DNA from: Paenibacillus sp. 1_12
GTDB taxonomy: Bacteria > Bacillota > Bacilli > Paenibacillales > NBRC-103111
Assembly: GCF_900114475.1 (NCBI RefSeq)
Contig: NZ_FOTE01000009.1
Location: 62,001-126,000 of the forward strand
Direction: 5' to 3'
Length of the DNA stretch: 64,000 bases
Shown here: piece after piece, positions 52,867 through 62,700 of the stretch
How the letters are laid out: the number at the start of each line of letters is the position of its first letter
Position numbering within the stretch: position 1 is the first letter of the stretch
Position numbers and translations under genes: made by a program
The notes under the pieces: generated by a model
What the model saw: only the letters and a program-made list of their open reading frames with translations
What the model was told of the DNA's origin: nothing
Databases searched by the model: none

Positions 52867-53832
52867 TTAAAATAAATAATTGTCGCTCGTCTTCTTAGCC
52901 AAATAATTCGATCCAAGTATCAGCACCAGACCTACAACCGATTTAAACAGCCCTACAGCCGCAGCAAAGCTGAAGTTGCCCTGAAGCACACCCGCCTTGA
53001 ACACGTAAGTATCGAATACCTCGGCCACACTGCTGACCATCGGGTTGCCCATGATGTACAACTGGTCGAATGACAGGCTCATAATGTGTCCAATCCGCAG
53101 CAGCAGCAGTACAACTACCGTGCTCATCAGTGCCGGTATGGTGATTGACCTCATCTGCTGCCAGCGGTTAGCACCGTCTACACGGGCCGCTTCATACAGC
53201 TCAGGGTTGATTCCAGCCAGCGCTGCAAGGAATATAATCGTGCCCCAGCCCGCTTCCTTCCAGATGCTTTGCAGTGTGATCATTCCCCAGAACAGCTTCG
53301 TGTCCAGCAGCAGCTGTACCTTCGGAAATCCGAGGAAATGGACCAGCTGGGTAACGAGTCCCTCCGAGTTCATCAGCGTTATCGTCAGTGAGCAGATCAC
53401 GACCCATGATACAAAATGCGGTAAATACACAATCGTTTGCACCGTCCGTTGAAACCAACGGGAACGCACCTCATTCAGCAATAAGGCAAGCACGATCGGT
53501 GTAGGGAAAAACAGCACCAGATTGAGTAGGCTAATCACCAGCGTATTGCGCAGCACCAGCCAAAAATCGGGATGCTTAAACAATCTTGCAAAATGCGCAA
53601 ATCCAACCCAATCACTATGAAGGATACCCCCGAATGGGTTATAATCCTGAAAAGCCAGTACAATCCCATACATCGGGACGTAGTCAAACAGTAAAATAAA
53701 GGCCATACCGGGCAAAGCCAGCAAATACATGTAGCGGTCCGACCATAATTTCTTCCTTAGCTTGCTGCCGGAACGGACTGCTGCTTGGGGGCTCCTGGCG
53801 GTATGAACCAATTCCGTTCTCATTGACATCAT
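52867..53832 (-). CDS. Carbohydrate ABC transporter permease, LplB-like
   Basis: A 321-residue permease. EAA-type loop NPELYEAARVDGANRWQQMR; C-terminus NYLAKKTSDNYLF, less conserved than in the other copies. The start is one of two tandem ATGs at 53832, after GGGAGTGATGA. It follows the binding-protein gene by 127 bases. Confidence 0.92.
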   Translation of the reverse strand: MMSMRTELVHTARSPQAAVRSGSKLRKKLWSDRYMYLLALPGMAFILLFDYVPMYGIVLAFQDYNPFGGILHSDWVGFAHFARLFKHPDFWLVLRNTLVISLLNLVLFFPTPIVLALLLNEVRSRWFQRTVQTIVYLPHFVSWVVICSLTITLMNSEGLVTQLVHFLGFPKVQLLLDTKLFWGMITLQSIWKEAGWGTIIFLAALAGINPELYEAARVDGANRWQQMRSITIPALMSTVVVLLLLRIGHIMSLSFDQLYIMGNPMVSSVAEVFDTYVFKAGVLQGNFSFAAAVGLFKSVVGLVLILGSNYLAKKTSDNYLF

Positions 53833-53959
53833 TCATCACTCCCTGTAGAAAGCTCGGGTACGTCCGATAATCCCGAACGTACCCGTTTGTCATCTTGCTA
53901 TTTCAGTCCAACGAATTCTCTAAACGCTAACTTCTGGCGCGCAGACCCTGTGAATCTGT

Positions 53960-55516
53960 CTATTTGCCATCCGTCGCAGCAATTTCCTCAATCCACTTTG
54001 CACCTTCGAAACGGTCATACCACTGCTTCACGATTCCATCCCATTCCGATACGTTGATGTTGCCCATAATCACCTTGACAATGCTTGTGTTGATAAAAGC
54101 CTCTGCTTCCGCATTGTACTTCGCACCCGTCGGTGAGAAAGCAAAATCAAGCGGTTTAGGAATTTTCAAAAACTTCTCCAGCATTTTGTTGCCATCAGCA
54201 ACAATTTTTTGTGCTTCTTCGGAGTTTTTCTTGCTCACGAACACTTCTTCTGTCGGCTGCAACGGCAGCGTCGCAATGAAAGTACCCGGCATATCCCGGG
54301 ATAACAGATCACTCTTGACTTCAATCTTGCCGTCTTTCTTCACAGAGTGAATGCCATCGACACCGTATAAGTTGAAGTTTTGTCCTTCAGGGCTGGCTCC
54401 AAAATCAAACCATTCCATCAGCTTTTGCATTTTGGCTGGATCTTGACCCGCTTTTTTGGAAACGAACATTCCGCCATAATTCACACGACCTGTAGCTCCT
54501 TGCAGACCTGAAGCTCCTTTGACAGGTTCAAATGGCACCAGCTTTGCGGTAGGGTTCGCTTTTTTGAAGTTATCCTCAAAATCATTAACACGAGACATAT
54601 AATGGAAGAAAATGCCCGCCTGTCCTTTGCCGACTACCTTCGATTCGGCTGTTCTGCCATCGGTTACGGCGAAGTCGGGATCAATCAAACCGTCTTTAAA
54701 CGCTTTGTTCATCCATGTCAAATATTCCTTAAAAGCCGGTGTCGCAAAGTTCGGCACATATTTGCCATCAGGCTGCTTTACCCATTTATCCTGAATGCCA
54801 AAGGGCTTCTGCAAGCCGCCTATTCCGACAAAAGCATTGTTCGCATAGCCAAGCTGAATGCCGTAGGTATCTTTTTTACCGTTTTTATCAGGATCGTTTA
54901 ACGAAAAAGCTTTGGCTACATTATAGAGATCATCCAGTGTTTTGGGAGCCTGCAAGCCCAGATTATCGAGCCAATCCTGACGAATCAACGGTGCATCCCC
55001 TGAAGCGACAGGGTTACGAACATTCGTAATGGCCCAGATCTTATTTTGATATCTCGTGATATCAAGCTCCTTTTGCTTTTTCAGGTTCGGGTATTTATCA
55101 ATGTAATCATCCAAAGGTACAATTTCACCAGCTTTGATCATACCGACAATAAAATCATCCATCGTCCGCCAAGCAAACGCATCGGGAATATCACCTGAGG
55201 CGATTTGCACACGGATTTTTTCCTTATAAATCTCGTACGCATTGACGTTGAATTCAAACTGGACGCCCAACTTGTCTTGCAAATATTTCATTGCTTCATT
55301 GCTGTCCGCAGAGGTGCTTGGAATGGCATTGCCGACGTCATACGCAAGCTTCAGCTTTACAGGACCGCTTGGTGCTTTGGCCGCTGCATCTCCACTAGAA
55401 GCTGGAGTGGATGGATTGCTGCCGCAGGCTGCCGTTACCCCTACTAATGCCGTTACGAGCATTGTGCTTGCTGTACGTTTCCAAATACGATTATTCATTT
55501 TGATCCCTTTATTCAT
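53960..55516 (-). CDS. Carbohydrate ABC transporter substrate-binding lipoprotein
   Basis: A 518-residue lipoprotein with lipobox GVTAAC (Cys31 from ATG 55516; a start six codons later is equally possible, each with a G-rich site). Motifs: ASGDIPDAFAWR, LIRQDWLDNLGLQAPKTLDD, DPDKNGKKDTYG and YGVDGIHSVK. First gene of the fourth importer operon, divergent from its AraC-type sensor. With the GH105-like hydrolase at the other end, the ligand is probably an unsaturated oligogalacturonide or similar (inference). Confidence 0.92.
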   Translation of the reverse strand: MNKGIKMNNRIWKRTASTMLVTALVGVTAACGSNPSTPASSGDAAAKAPSGPVKLKLAYDVGNAIPSTSADSNEAMKYLQDKLGVQFEFNVNAYEIYKEKIRVQIASGDIPDAFAWRTMDDFIVGMIKAGEIVPLDDYIDKYPNLKKQKELDITRYQNKIWAITNVRNPVASGDAPLIRQDWLDNLGLQAPKTLDDLYNVAKAFSLNDPDKNGKKDTYGIQLGYANNAFVGIGGLQKPFGIQDKWVKQPDGKYVPNFATPAFKEYLTWMNKAFKDGLIDPDFAVTDGRTAESKVVGKGQAGIFFHYMSRVNDFEDNFKKANPTAKLVPFEPVKGASGLQGATGRVNYGGMFVSKKAGQDPAKMQKLMEWFDFGASPEGQNFNLYGVDGIHSVKKDGKIEVKSDLLSRDMPGTFIATLPLQPTEEVFVSKKNSEEAQKIVADGNKMLEKFLKIPKPLDFAFSPTGAKYNAEAEAFINTSIVKVIMGNINVSEWDGIVKQWYDRFEGAKWIEEIAATDGK

Positions 55517-55789
55517 CGTGGTTATTCCCCTTTTCGTTAACTATTCGATTCGTTGTGTGCTTTGGTGCTGCTTCGTAAACAATGTACATCTGCGTGGATT
55601 CCGCAAGCAATGATCATTAACATCAAATCGACACATTTGAGGCAAATGACCATTACAACGCTGTTGCATCCGTGTTTTTCTGCTTATGCTTGGCGGGTAT
55701 CTTTATGATCAAATCCGCTTTTTACGCGAAATGACACTTTCCATGCTCGTATTTTACGGTTATATTTTTAATAGAAAGGGGAGATCCCT

Positions 55790-58069
55790 ATGCAGCTGCA
55801 ACGCTCCAAGAAGGTACAAACGCTGATCATCATGCTGCTGTTGGCCTCCCTCTGCATCACCGCAATGGGTTACACGGTGTACCTTGTCGCCACTACCACG
55901 TTAACACAAGAGGTGCAGAGTGCCTATCACGTTTCTTTACAGCGCACGCAGGATCGGGTCGAAAGCTATTTTCGGCAGATTGATCAATCCGTACTCCAAT
56001 TTGAAAAACAACCTGCTCTGGAATCGCTCATTACACCGGGGAAGGAAGAAAATAATCTTGAAATTTTAACCCTTCTCGAAACGATGCTCCGTATACAAAC
56101 ATCGATTGACGATGTCGATAATATTGCACTCTACCGTCTCAGCAATAAAAGGATGTACAGCACCAATCATCAGGTTACCGCCTTTCAAAATGATTACGAA
56201 GCCGTAATCGGCAAGTTTGAAGCGATGAAAAAGGACTCTGCCTTTTTCAATATAACGGTCAAGAAAGCACCTACGGCTATCTATATCCGCAAGCTCCCGA
56301 TCTTTCAGGCCTCGAAGCCTCTTTATATGATCCTTCATCTGAATCAGCAGTTTTTTGATCATATTCTGGGTTCCACAGACGAAGTGAAGGGCAATTATTT
56401 TATTCTCGATGAATCGGGTCAGATGCTGCAAAACCGGGGCACGCTGGACAGCGCAAGTCTGATGATGAATGTGGTGCCGGAGATTACACAGGGCAAGTCC
56501 TCCTCCAGAGAGCTGTTCGTTGCTCATTTACCTCCCTCCTATAAGGGCTGGACCTTTGGCTTTGCGATCCCGAGTGATGAGCTGTTCACCAAAATCAATG
56601 GGATTCGTAATGTCGTGTTTATTATCGCAGGTATTTTGCTCGCCATGGCTGCCCTTGTGACTATTCTTTCTACCAATCGGCTGTGGCGGGGCTGGAGTGA
56701 CATTGTGACTTTGCTCGATGATGCAACCGTTCAATCAGATAAAGAAGTCAAGGCGAGCAAGCGCGCACCTAGGGATGACGAATTCCAGTCTATTTATGAT
56801 AAAATGCAGCACATTAAAGAAACACGCGATGAACTCAAAGAGCAGGTCAAGGTGCTGACACCGGAAATCCGCGAAGCCTTTATTCGCAATATGCTGCAGA
56901 AGGGACTTCGTTCCCAAGAAGATCTGGACAAATGTGAACGGTATCAAATTCCACTTCTGACGGGCGGCTATGGCTGCTTTTGCGTGGAGATTGATCAATA
57001 TAAAAGTATGACCGGCCTCTATTCGGAGGTGGATCTGTACTACTTCGGCTACGGGCTATCCATGGTGATTCAGGAGGTTATTGACGGAAAAGGCAAAGGA
57101 GTTGTCAGCAGCGGCAGCGAGGGGCGGTTTCTTGCGTTAATTTCTTTGGAGGAGCAGGACGTTGAACCAAGTGAGATGAAAGCTGTCGTGCAGGAAGCTG
57201 CAGGTACGATACGAGATTTTATCGAACAATATTTCCCGTTCACGGTTTCTATCGGGGTCAGCCTCCTGCGTAAGGATTACGCATATTTGAGCTTGTCGTC
57301 GCAGGAAGCCGAGGACGCGCTCAAACATAAGCTCATCGCCGGCATGAATGAGGTCATCCCCATCGATGAGTTTCAACAGGTAGATAACGAGGGCCAAACT
57401 ACCGTATTGCCCGTATCATTCCGCGAGCTGGAAAATGACGTCATCTACGCCATCCGATCACTCGATCCGCAGCTTGCCTACCGTTATATGGATCAGTTGA
57501 GCACACTTCAGGGCCTTCGAACCCTTAACTATCAATGGCTGCAAAGCCAGCTGACGGAGATGGTGTTCTCCATCTACAGGACGATAGGCAGCTCGCTGCG
57601 CAAACCGCCTGTCGAGCCGTTAATGGCTGAGCTGATGCAGCTCGCGACGTTGGAAGAATGGATCGGCTGGCTCAAGGCGAACGGCATCGACCTCCTCTGC
57701 GCCGATCTACAGCAGGAGCATATGGAGCATATGCATAAGGTGGCAAGGCAGCTCTCTGTCTACATTCACGAGCATAATGAAACGGATTTGCGGCTGGAAA
57801 GCTGCTGCAAATCGCTTAATATACCTACCTCTATTGGCAAGCAAGCATTGAAGGAGGTTCATGATACGACATTCTCGGATTACCTGCTGCATAGCCGCAT
57901 TGTCAAAGCGCAGAATTGGCTGCTCCACAGCGACATGAGCGTGGATGAAATGGCTTCTCGGCTGCAGTACAGCAACGCGCAAAATTTTTCGCGTACCTTT
58001 AAGAAAACCGTTGGCGTCCCACCGGGACAGTATCGTAAGGATATTAGGGAGCAGTCAAACGAGGCTTAG
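55790..58069 (+). CDS. Membrane-bound AraC family sensor-regulator
   Basis: A 759-residue regulator of the same build as the one at 24883. N-terminal helix (about 10-33), an extracytoplasmic Cache-like domain, a second helix at about 275-298, a middle cytoplasmic region with FTVSIGVSLLRKDY, and a C-terminal AraC helix-turn-helix (VDEMASRLQYSNAQNFSRTF). The first half of the AraC domain (SLNIPTSIGKQALKEV) is degenerate. The start ATG 55790 follows GAAAGGGGAG. It is divergent from the binding-protein gene across 273 bases and most likely activates that operon. Confidence 0.9.
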   Translation: MQLQRSKKVQTLIIMLLLASLCITAMGYTVYLVATTTLTQEVQSAYHVSLQRTQDRVESYFRQIDQSVLQFEKQPALESLITPGKEENNLEILTLLETMLRIQTSIDDVDNIALYRLSNKRMYSTNHQVTAFQNDYEAVIGKFEAMKKDSAFFNITVKKAPTAIYIRKLPIFQASKPLYMILHLNQQFFDHILGSTDEVKGNYFILDESGQMLQNRGTLDSASLMMNVVPEITQGKSSSRELFVAHLPPSYKGWTFGFAIPSDELFTKINGIRNVVFIIAGILLAMAALVTILSTNRLWRGWSDIVTLLDDATVQSDKEVKASKRAPRDDEFQSIYDKMQHIKETRDELKEQVKVLTPEIREAFIRNMLQKGLRSQEDLDKCERYQIPLLTGGYGCFCVEIDQYKSMTGLYSEVDLYYFGYGLSMVIQEVIDGKGKGVVSSGSEGRFLALISLEEQDVEPSEMKAVVQEAAGTIRDFIEQYFPFTVSIGVSLLRKDYAYLSLSSQEAEDALKHKLIAGMNEVIPIDEFQQVDNEGQTTVLPVSFRELENDVIYAIRSLDPQLAYRYMDQLSTLQGLRTLNYQWLQSQLTEMVFSIYRTIGSSLRKPPVEPLMAELMQLATLEEWIGWLKANGIDLLCADLQQEHMEHMHKVARQLSVYIHEHNETDLRLESCCKSLNIPTSIGKQALKEVHDTTFSDYLLHSRIVKAQNWLLHSDMSVDEMASRLQYSNAQNFSRTFKKTVGVPPGQYRKDIREQSNEA

Positions 58070-58237
58070 AAGTTTTACAAGCGGTACGAATCATTCGAGT
58101 GGTAATGGGACTCATCTGGGAGCATCTGCTGACTGGCCTGTCCGCTGCCTTTAATCAAACTGATGACGAAAACAGCGCAAATGCGGCCGCATCGGTGCTT
58201 CAGTCTCAAATTTCCGCGCTCGTCAAATGGGTCCCTA

Positions 58238-58707
58238 CTATTCGATAATAAGTAGACTCCGTGCATTTATTGCACGGAGAAGCACGTTATGATCCCGCGC
58301 TTTTCCTTTTTGAGTTTTCGTAAGTGATATCTTATCAAATGCTTCTGCTGTACTAAACCACTTTATTTCCTGGGTTTTTTATCAAAAATCTTTTGTCAGT
58401 TCAATTGGTTCCATGAGAAAATACCTCGTTACGCAAGTATCAGATGCAAATTCTCCAGAAATGGGAGCTACAATTCGGCATGAATAGCCCATTTCTTCGA
58501 ACACCTCGCGAAGAGCTGTTGCTTCAGGATGAAGATCGGTTGGGTCGGCTCCACCTTTGGCAAATGTCCATTGATAGCCGCCGCAGTAACCACTTGGACT
58601 ACGCATCAGTACTTTTCCTTTATGATCAAAAACAATACCGCCATAAGCAAATGAGCGCGGCCTGCTTGATTGTCTGCCCAATTGTTACTTGTATAGGGGT
58701 TATTCAT
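58238..58707 (-). pseudogene. Frameshifted NUDIX hydrolase gene
   Basis: Three frames are needed. Frame A starts at ATG 58707 (MNNPYTSNNWADNQ), overlapping the GNAT stop codon. Frame B holds the NUDIX core: SRPRSFAYGGIVFDHKGKVL, FAKGGADPTDLHPEATALRE, then VFEEMG. It stops at 58382 after ELTKDF. Frame C continues as KWFSTAEAFDKISLTKTQKG followed by KARDHNVLLRAI and stops at 58238. Each piece fits the same protein, so two indels have broken the gene (or the sequence has errors). Confidence 0.75.
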
Positions 58708-59186
58708 GTTTCCACCGTAATTAAGTCACGCAGAGCATATTCAAACTCAATCTCGTGCCGAACAGGAATATGATCGTATCCGTGCAAGGGGATGGAAGGC
58801 TTAAGTTTTCTTGCTTCCGTTATAGCATCATAATGGATAGCTCTCAAATCGAAACCTCTCCTTTGATAAAACCGGATAGCTCGCGTATTGTCGTTGGAAG
58901 TTATGAGCCACACCCGCTTACTTCCTTGCCCTTCTGCCTTTTGAATGACCAGCTCGATTAATTTGCTGCCAATTCCTTGCCCTTTAGTTTTGCTGTCGAG
59001 AGATACAATCTCACACTCACTCTGACTGAAGCTATAGGTAATGACTCCCCGTATGTCGCCGTCGGCCATCGCCACGAACCCTGCACATCTTTCAATATGA
59101 TGAACCCGACCTCTAGATACGATTATTGAGCCCACAATATCCGTGACTGCATCTTGAATATCCGGAGTGATTTCCCTATATTCCAT
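58704..59186 (-). CDS. GNAT family N-acetyltransferase
   Basis: A 160-residue acetyltransferase that would use acetyl-CoA. The motif A region is VSLDSKTKGQGIGSKLIELV (Q-x-x-G-x-G/A as QGIGSK) and motif B is TSNDNTRAIRFYQRRGFDL. The start is ATG 59186 after GGGGGGAG. Its stop TGA overlaps the ATG of the NUDIX pseudogene (ATGA), so the two were translationally coupled. The substrate is unknown. Confidence 0.87.
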   Translation of the reverse strand: MEYREITPDIQDAVTDIVGSIIVSRGRVHHIERCAGFVAMADGDIRGVITYSFSQSECEIVSLDSKTKGQGIGSKLIELVIQKAEGQGSKRVWLITSNDNTRAIRFYQRRGFDLRAIHYDAITEARKLKPSIPLHGYDHIPVRHEIEFEYALRDLITVET

Positions 59187-59636
59187 CCTGCTCCCCCCCA
59201 ATTCGTTAGTAATGGAGTCTTGCTGTTCCAGCTTATACTATAATTTCTTAGATCGTCTTTAAAAGGGTTATGGGATCATTCCGATAAATTGTTCAATGGC
59301 TCCATCAAACGGAAACTGCTTCTTGCGGATCCGTTCCTGGAGGCCTTCCAGCATATTTCAATGCTTGGATCGTTATTATTTTATTTTCCATAAGTTCATT
59401 AATCCTCATCTAGATTCGATTTTTCCGTACTCAATTATTGCGTTTAAACAGCCCATAAATCCACCACCTCATACCTCTTAAAATGGTTTATGCTAATGTT
59501 CCGTCTAATTCGGAATGTGTTGTGGGAAAAATAAAATGGATGCACCCATTCAGGCAGCATCCCTGCTCATATGTCTATAAAGATTATAGGACAAAATGTA
59601 TAACATTGGAATATAATTACTTTTGGGTATCTGAAA
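59187..59636. other. Spacer without a supported gene
   Basis: About 450 bases between the GNAT gene start and the terminator of the SLH lyase gene. Short plus-strand reading frames exist (for example from 59296 and 59483), but none has a ribosome-binding site, and the second runs through the terminator. The promoter for the GNAT gene should lie here; no clear boxes were identified. Confidence 0.6.
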
Positions 59637-59680
59637 GAGGCTATCCCGCTGTCATTTGGAATGACTTTGGAATAGCCTAT
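59637..59680 (-). terminator. Terminator after the SLH-anchored lyase gene
   Basis: On the minus strand ATAGGCTATTCC pairs with GGGATAGCCTC, with an inner TCATTCCAAATGA hairpin, followed by CTTTC. It starts 20 bases beyond the stop codon. Confidence 0.7.
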
Positions 59681-59700
59681 CTTCAAGAGGATTTCATGAT

Positions 59701-62700
59701 TTATTGATTATAGAGACGATACATGAACACTGCTGTTTCAGCTCGAGTGGCATTAGCCTCTGGATACAGTCGATTATCTGCTCCCTCCACCAAACCTTGT
59801 TTAATCATCGATGCAATGCTATCCACAGCAAATGATGCGATCTTACCGGTATCTTCAAATGGGATCAAATCTTTGGACGATCCACTGAGTTTCATTTTAC
59901 CGCTAAGATTCATAGCTCTTGCCGTGAGCGTCATCATTTCCTGTCTTGTAATGTGGGCTTGCGGATTGAACTTGTTGTTCCCCACTCCGTCCGTTATTCC
60001 CATTTTCTTAGCTTTTGCAGCAGCATCATAGTAATAATCCGATGGAAGAACATCATCGAAATTTTCTAGCGCTGTTCCGTTTATTCCTAACGTATTAACA
60101 AGAAGGACAAGGAAGTCAGCTCTGGTGATATGTACACCCGGTTGAAATGCTGCATCTGAGGTCCCATTGATGATCCCTTTGGATGCGAGTACTTCTATCT
60201 GTTTCTTCGCCCAGCCATAAGATTGAATGTCACTAAACGTTTTTTGCACAAAACTAATGGCATATTTGCTGAAATGATTCGTTGTGAATGTAACTTTACC
60301 TGTTTCAGCGTTATAGCGTGAATTAGAAACAGGAGTCACTTCTCCAGAATTCGCAATATACCAAATGACAATATGCTCTGGATCTAACATTTCTTCTGTT
60401 GTCGGTTTGTAAGGTATGCTTACTGTCACCGGCGCATCTACATTGTTCCAATCCATTTCAGCGCCATTTACGATAAGCTTAAATTCATATACAGGTCTGT
60501 CACCAATACTTACTGCGTTCTTGTCTTGGATACTTGCCGGATCGGCTTTCCCGATTGACAATTGAATAACCGGAGCCACTTTCCAATCTGCCGGTTGCAG
60601 CATATTAGCCGGAATCATGATGCTGCCCAACTCCGTGACAATGGTTGTCCGATCGGTTGAGCGATTGTTGGATGCAATAAAGTCACTTGGAATTTGGACA
60701 GTATAGGTTTTAGCGTCCTTGACCTCAGGGATGTTCAATTCAACCGACTTCGTGCCATCCGAGTTTATCGTCGCCGCTGCAAATGCTTTTGTCATGCTGT
60801 TTTCATCGATTCGGGCGGATGCCGTATTGTTCCTGCTGTCCGCTTCGATAACAGCTGAAAGCTGCCCTTTGGTATCGGTATCTGAAGCCTTACCGTTGGT
60901 GCCGCTGCTTGAAGTATTGCTGGAGTTGCTATTGGTGCCGCCAGAACTGCTGTCACTGCTATCTGATGACGAATCTCCACTGTTGCCTGGTGTTTCCCCA
61001 CCGTTGCCTGGTGCTTCTCCACCGTTGCCTGGTGCTTCTCCACCCTTGCCTGGTGCTTCTCCACCGTTGCCTGGTGTTTCTCCACCGTTGCCTGGCATTT
61101 CTCCACCGCTACCTGGTGCTTCCCCACCAGTGCCTGGCGTTTCTCCACCGCTACCTGGTGTTTCCCCACCGTTGCCTGGTGCTTCTCCACCGTTGCCTGG
61201 TGCTTCTCCACCGTTGCCTGGTGCTTCTCCACCGTTGCCTGGCGTTTCCCCGCCGTTGCCTGGCGTTTCTCCACCGCTACCTGGCGTTTCCCCGCCGTTG
61301 CCTGGCGTTTCCCCGCCATTACCTGGGGTTTCTCCACCATTACCTGGGGTTTCTTCACCGTTTCCTGGTGTTTCTCCACCACTACCTGGTGTTTCTCCAC
61401 CAGTGCCAGGAATAGATACTGTAGTAACTTTGACTGTATAGTTCCTCCAGGAACCGTCAGCCGCTTCTACACTGTAAACAACCGGAGAAGTAAAATTGTT
61501 AGGCGTTACACCGCTTACTTGGCCCACCGCCCCAACTCTCACTTTGATGCCCGTAGTTTTGAAGGAGGCGATCACTGCAGATAAATCGATTCCCTCAGGT
61601 AAAGCAAAATCTATATTAGTTCCATTCACCGTTCCGGTCACAGGTGGATTGATTCCTTGAAATGCAAAAGAAAGCAGTTCTTTTGGTGTCAAATCGTAGA
61701 GTGGCTCGCCCATAATTTTGAAGTCATCCACATTGACATAACCTACGCTGGATTTGTCTAATCTCAGTCTGAACAAGAACGCAGAGCTGTTGTTAACCCT
61801 TTGATCGTTAATCGAAAAAGTAACCGGATTGTTGCCATAGGTTTCCGTGAATAACGAATTCAAGCTGTCCCTTTTCAACGAGTGTGCGACATTCCAGGTT
61901 GCTCCACCATCCACGGACCATTCGGAATATACCGTATAACCGACCGATGTATTTTGAGTTCTTGCCGCAAACGAAACCGAAATATTCTTAAAGTCTTTCG
62001 TGCTGCTTTTAAGCGTCACAACCGAACCGTTATTTGTATCCTTAAGTAAACGGAGAGCAGCCGGCATTGATCTTGTATGTGAAGAGTTTCCGTCCTTGGC
62101 GAAAATGTTTGCCGGAGCCTTCAGATTACCATTATCAAGGTATCCGTTATACCATTTCCCAAGCTCCATAAGGGCCGCATTGACCGGCATAGGTGTGATG
62201 ACATCATACAAATTGTTGCTGCTGTTTAGTGCGAGACCTTCATCAACCACCGGGTTGTTTCGGTACTCCGTAAATGCAGTTTCATAAATGGCAACTGGAA
62301 GCCTATTCGACAGCACGTTCACCCTCACTATATAATTACGGGCTGCTCCATCCGGCGAAATGACCGTATACGTTACCGGATTTCTAAAATCGTTAGCCGT
62401 AACACCGTTAATCTGCGTTACCGAACCCACCTTTACACTAGAGCCGGTAGTTTTAAATCTGGCAACCAATGCAGTTAGATCGGTATCCTTCGGGACATTT
62501 ACTTCGATCAGGCTGTTTTGAATCGTGCCCGAAACAGGAACATACAAGCCTTGGAATTGAAAATCGACAATTTCCTTACGTGGAGCTACCCCGTTAAGAC
62601 CCGGTGCTATTAAGTTGGCACGGTGCGTGTTTACTTGATCGTCCAGCATCATATCAGCAGCACTCCACAACGAGTCATCTCCGAACCTGACGGCTGCTTC

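Noticed and set aside
58257-58279. Perfect 9-base hairpin CTCCGTGCA/TGCACGGAG
   Set aside because: No T run follows on either strand, and it lies within the decayed NUDIX frame, so it was not called a terminator.
59483-59707. 74-codon plus-strand frame
   Set aside because: It has no ribosome-binding site and runs through the terminator of the SLH lyase gene.
60991-61410. CRISPR-like array
   Set aside because: The repeat unit is contiguous with no spacers and keeps the reading frame of a large protein.
60719-61441. Long plus-strand frames encoding Pro/Ser/Leu or Cys/His-rich repeats opposite the SLH gene
   Set aside because: They are the reverse reading of the 21-base repeat, which lacks stops in several frames, and have no ribosome-binding sites.
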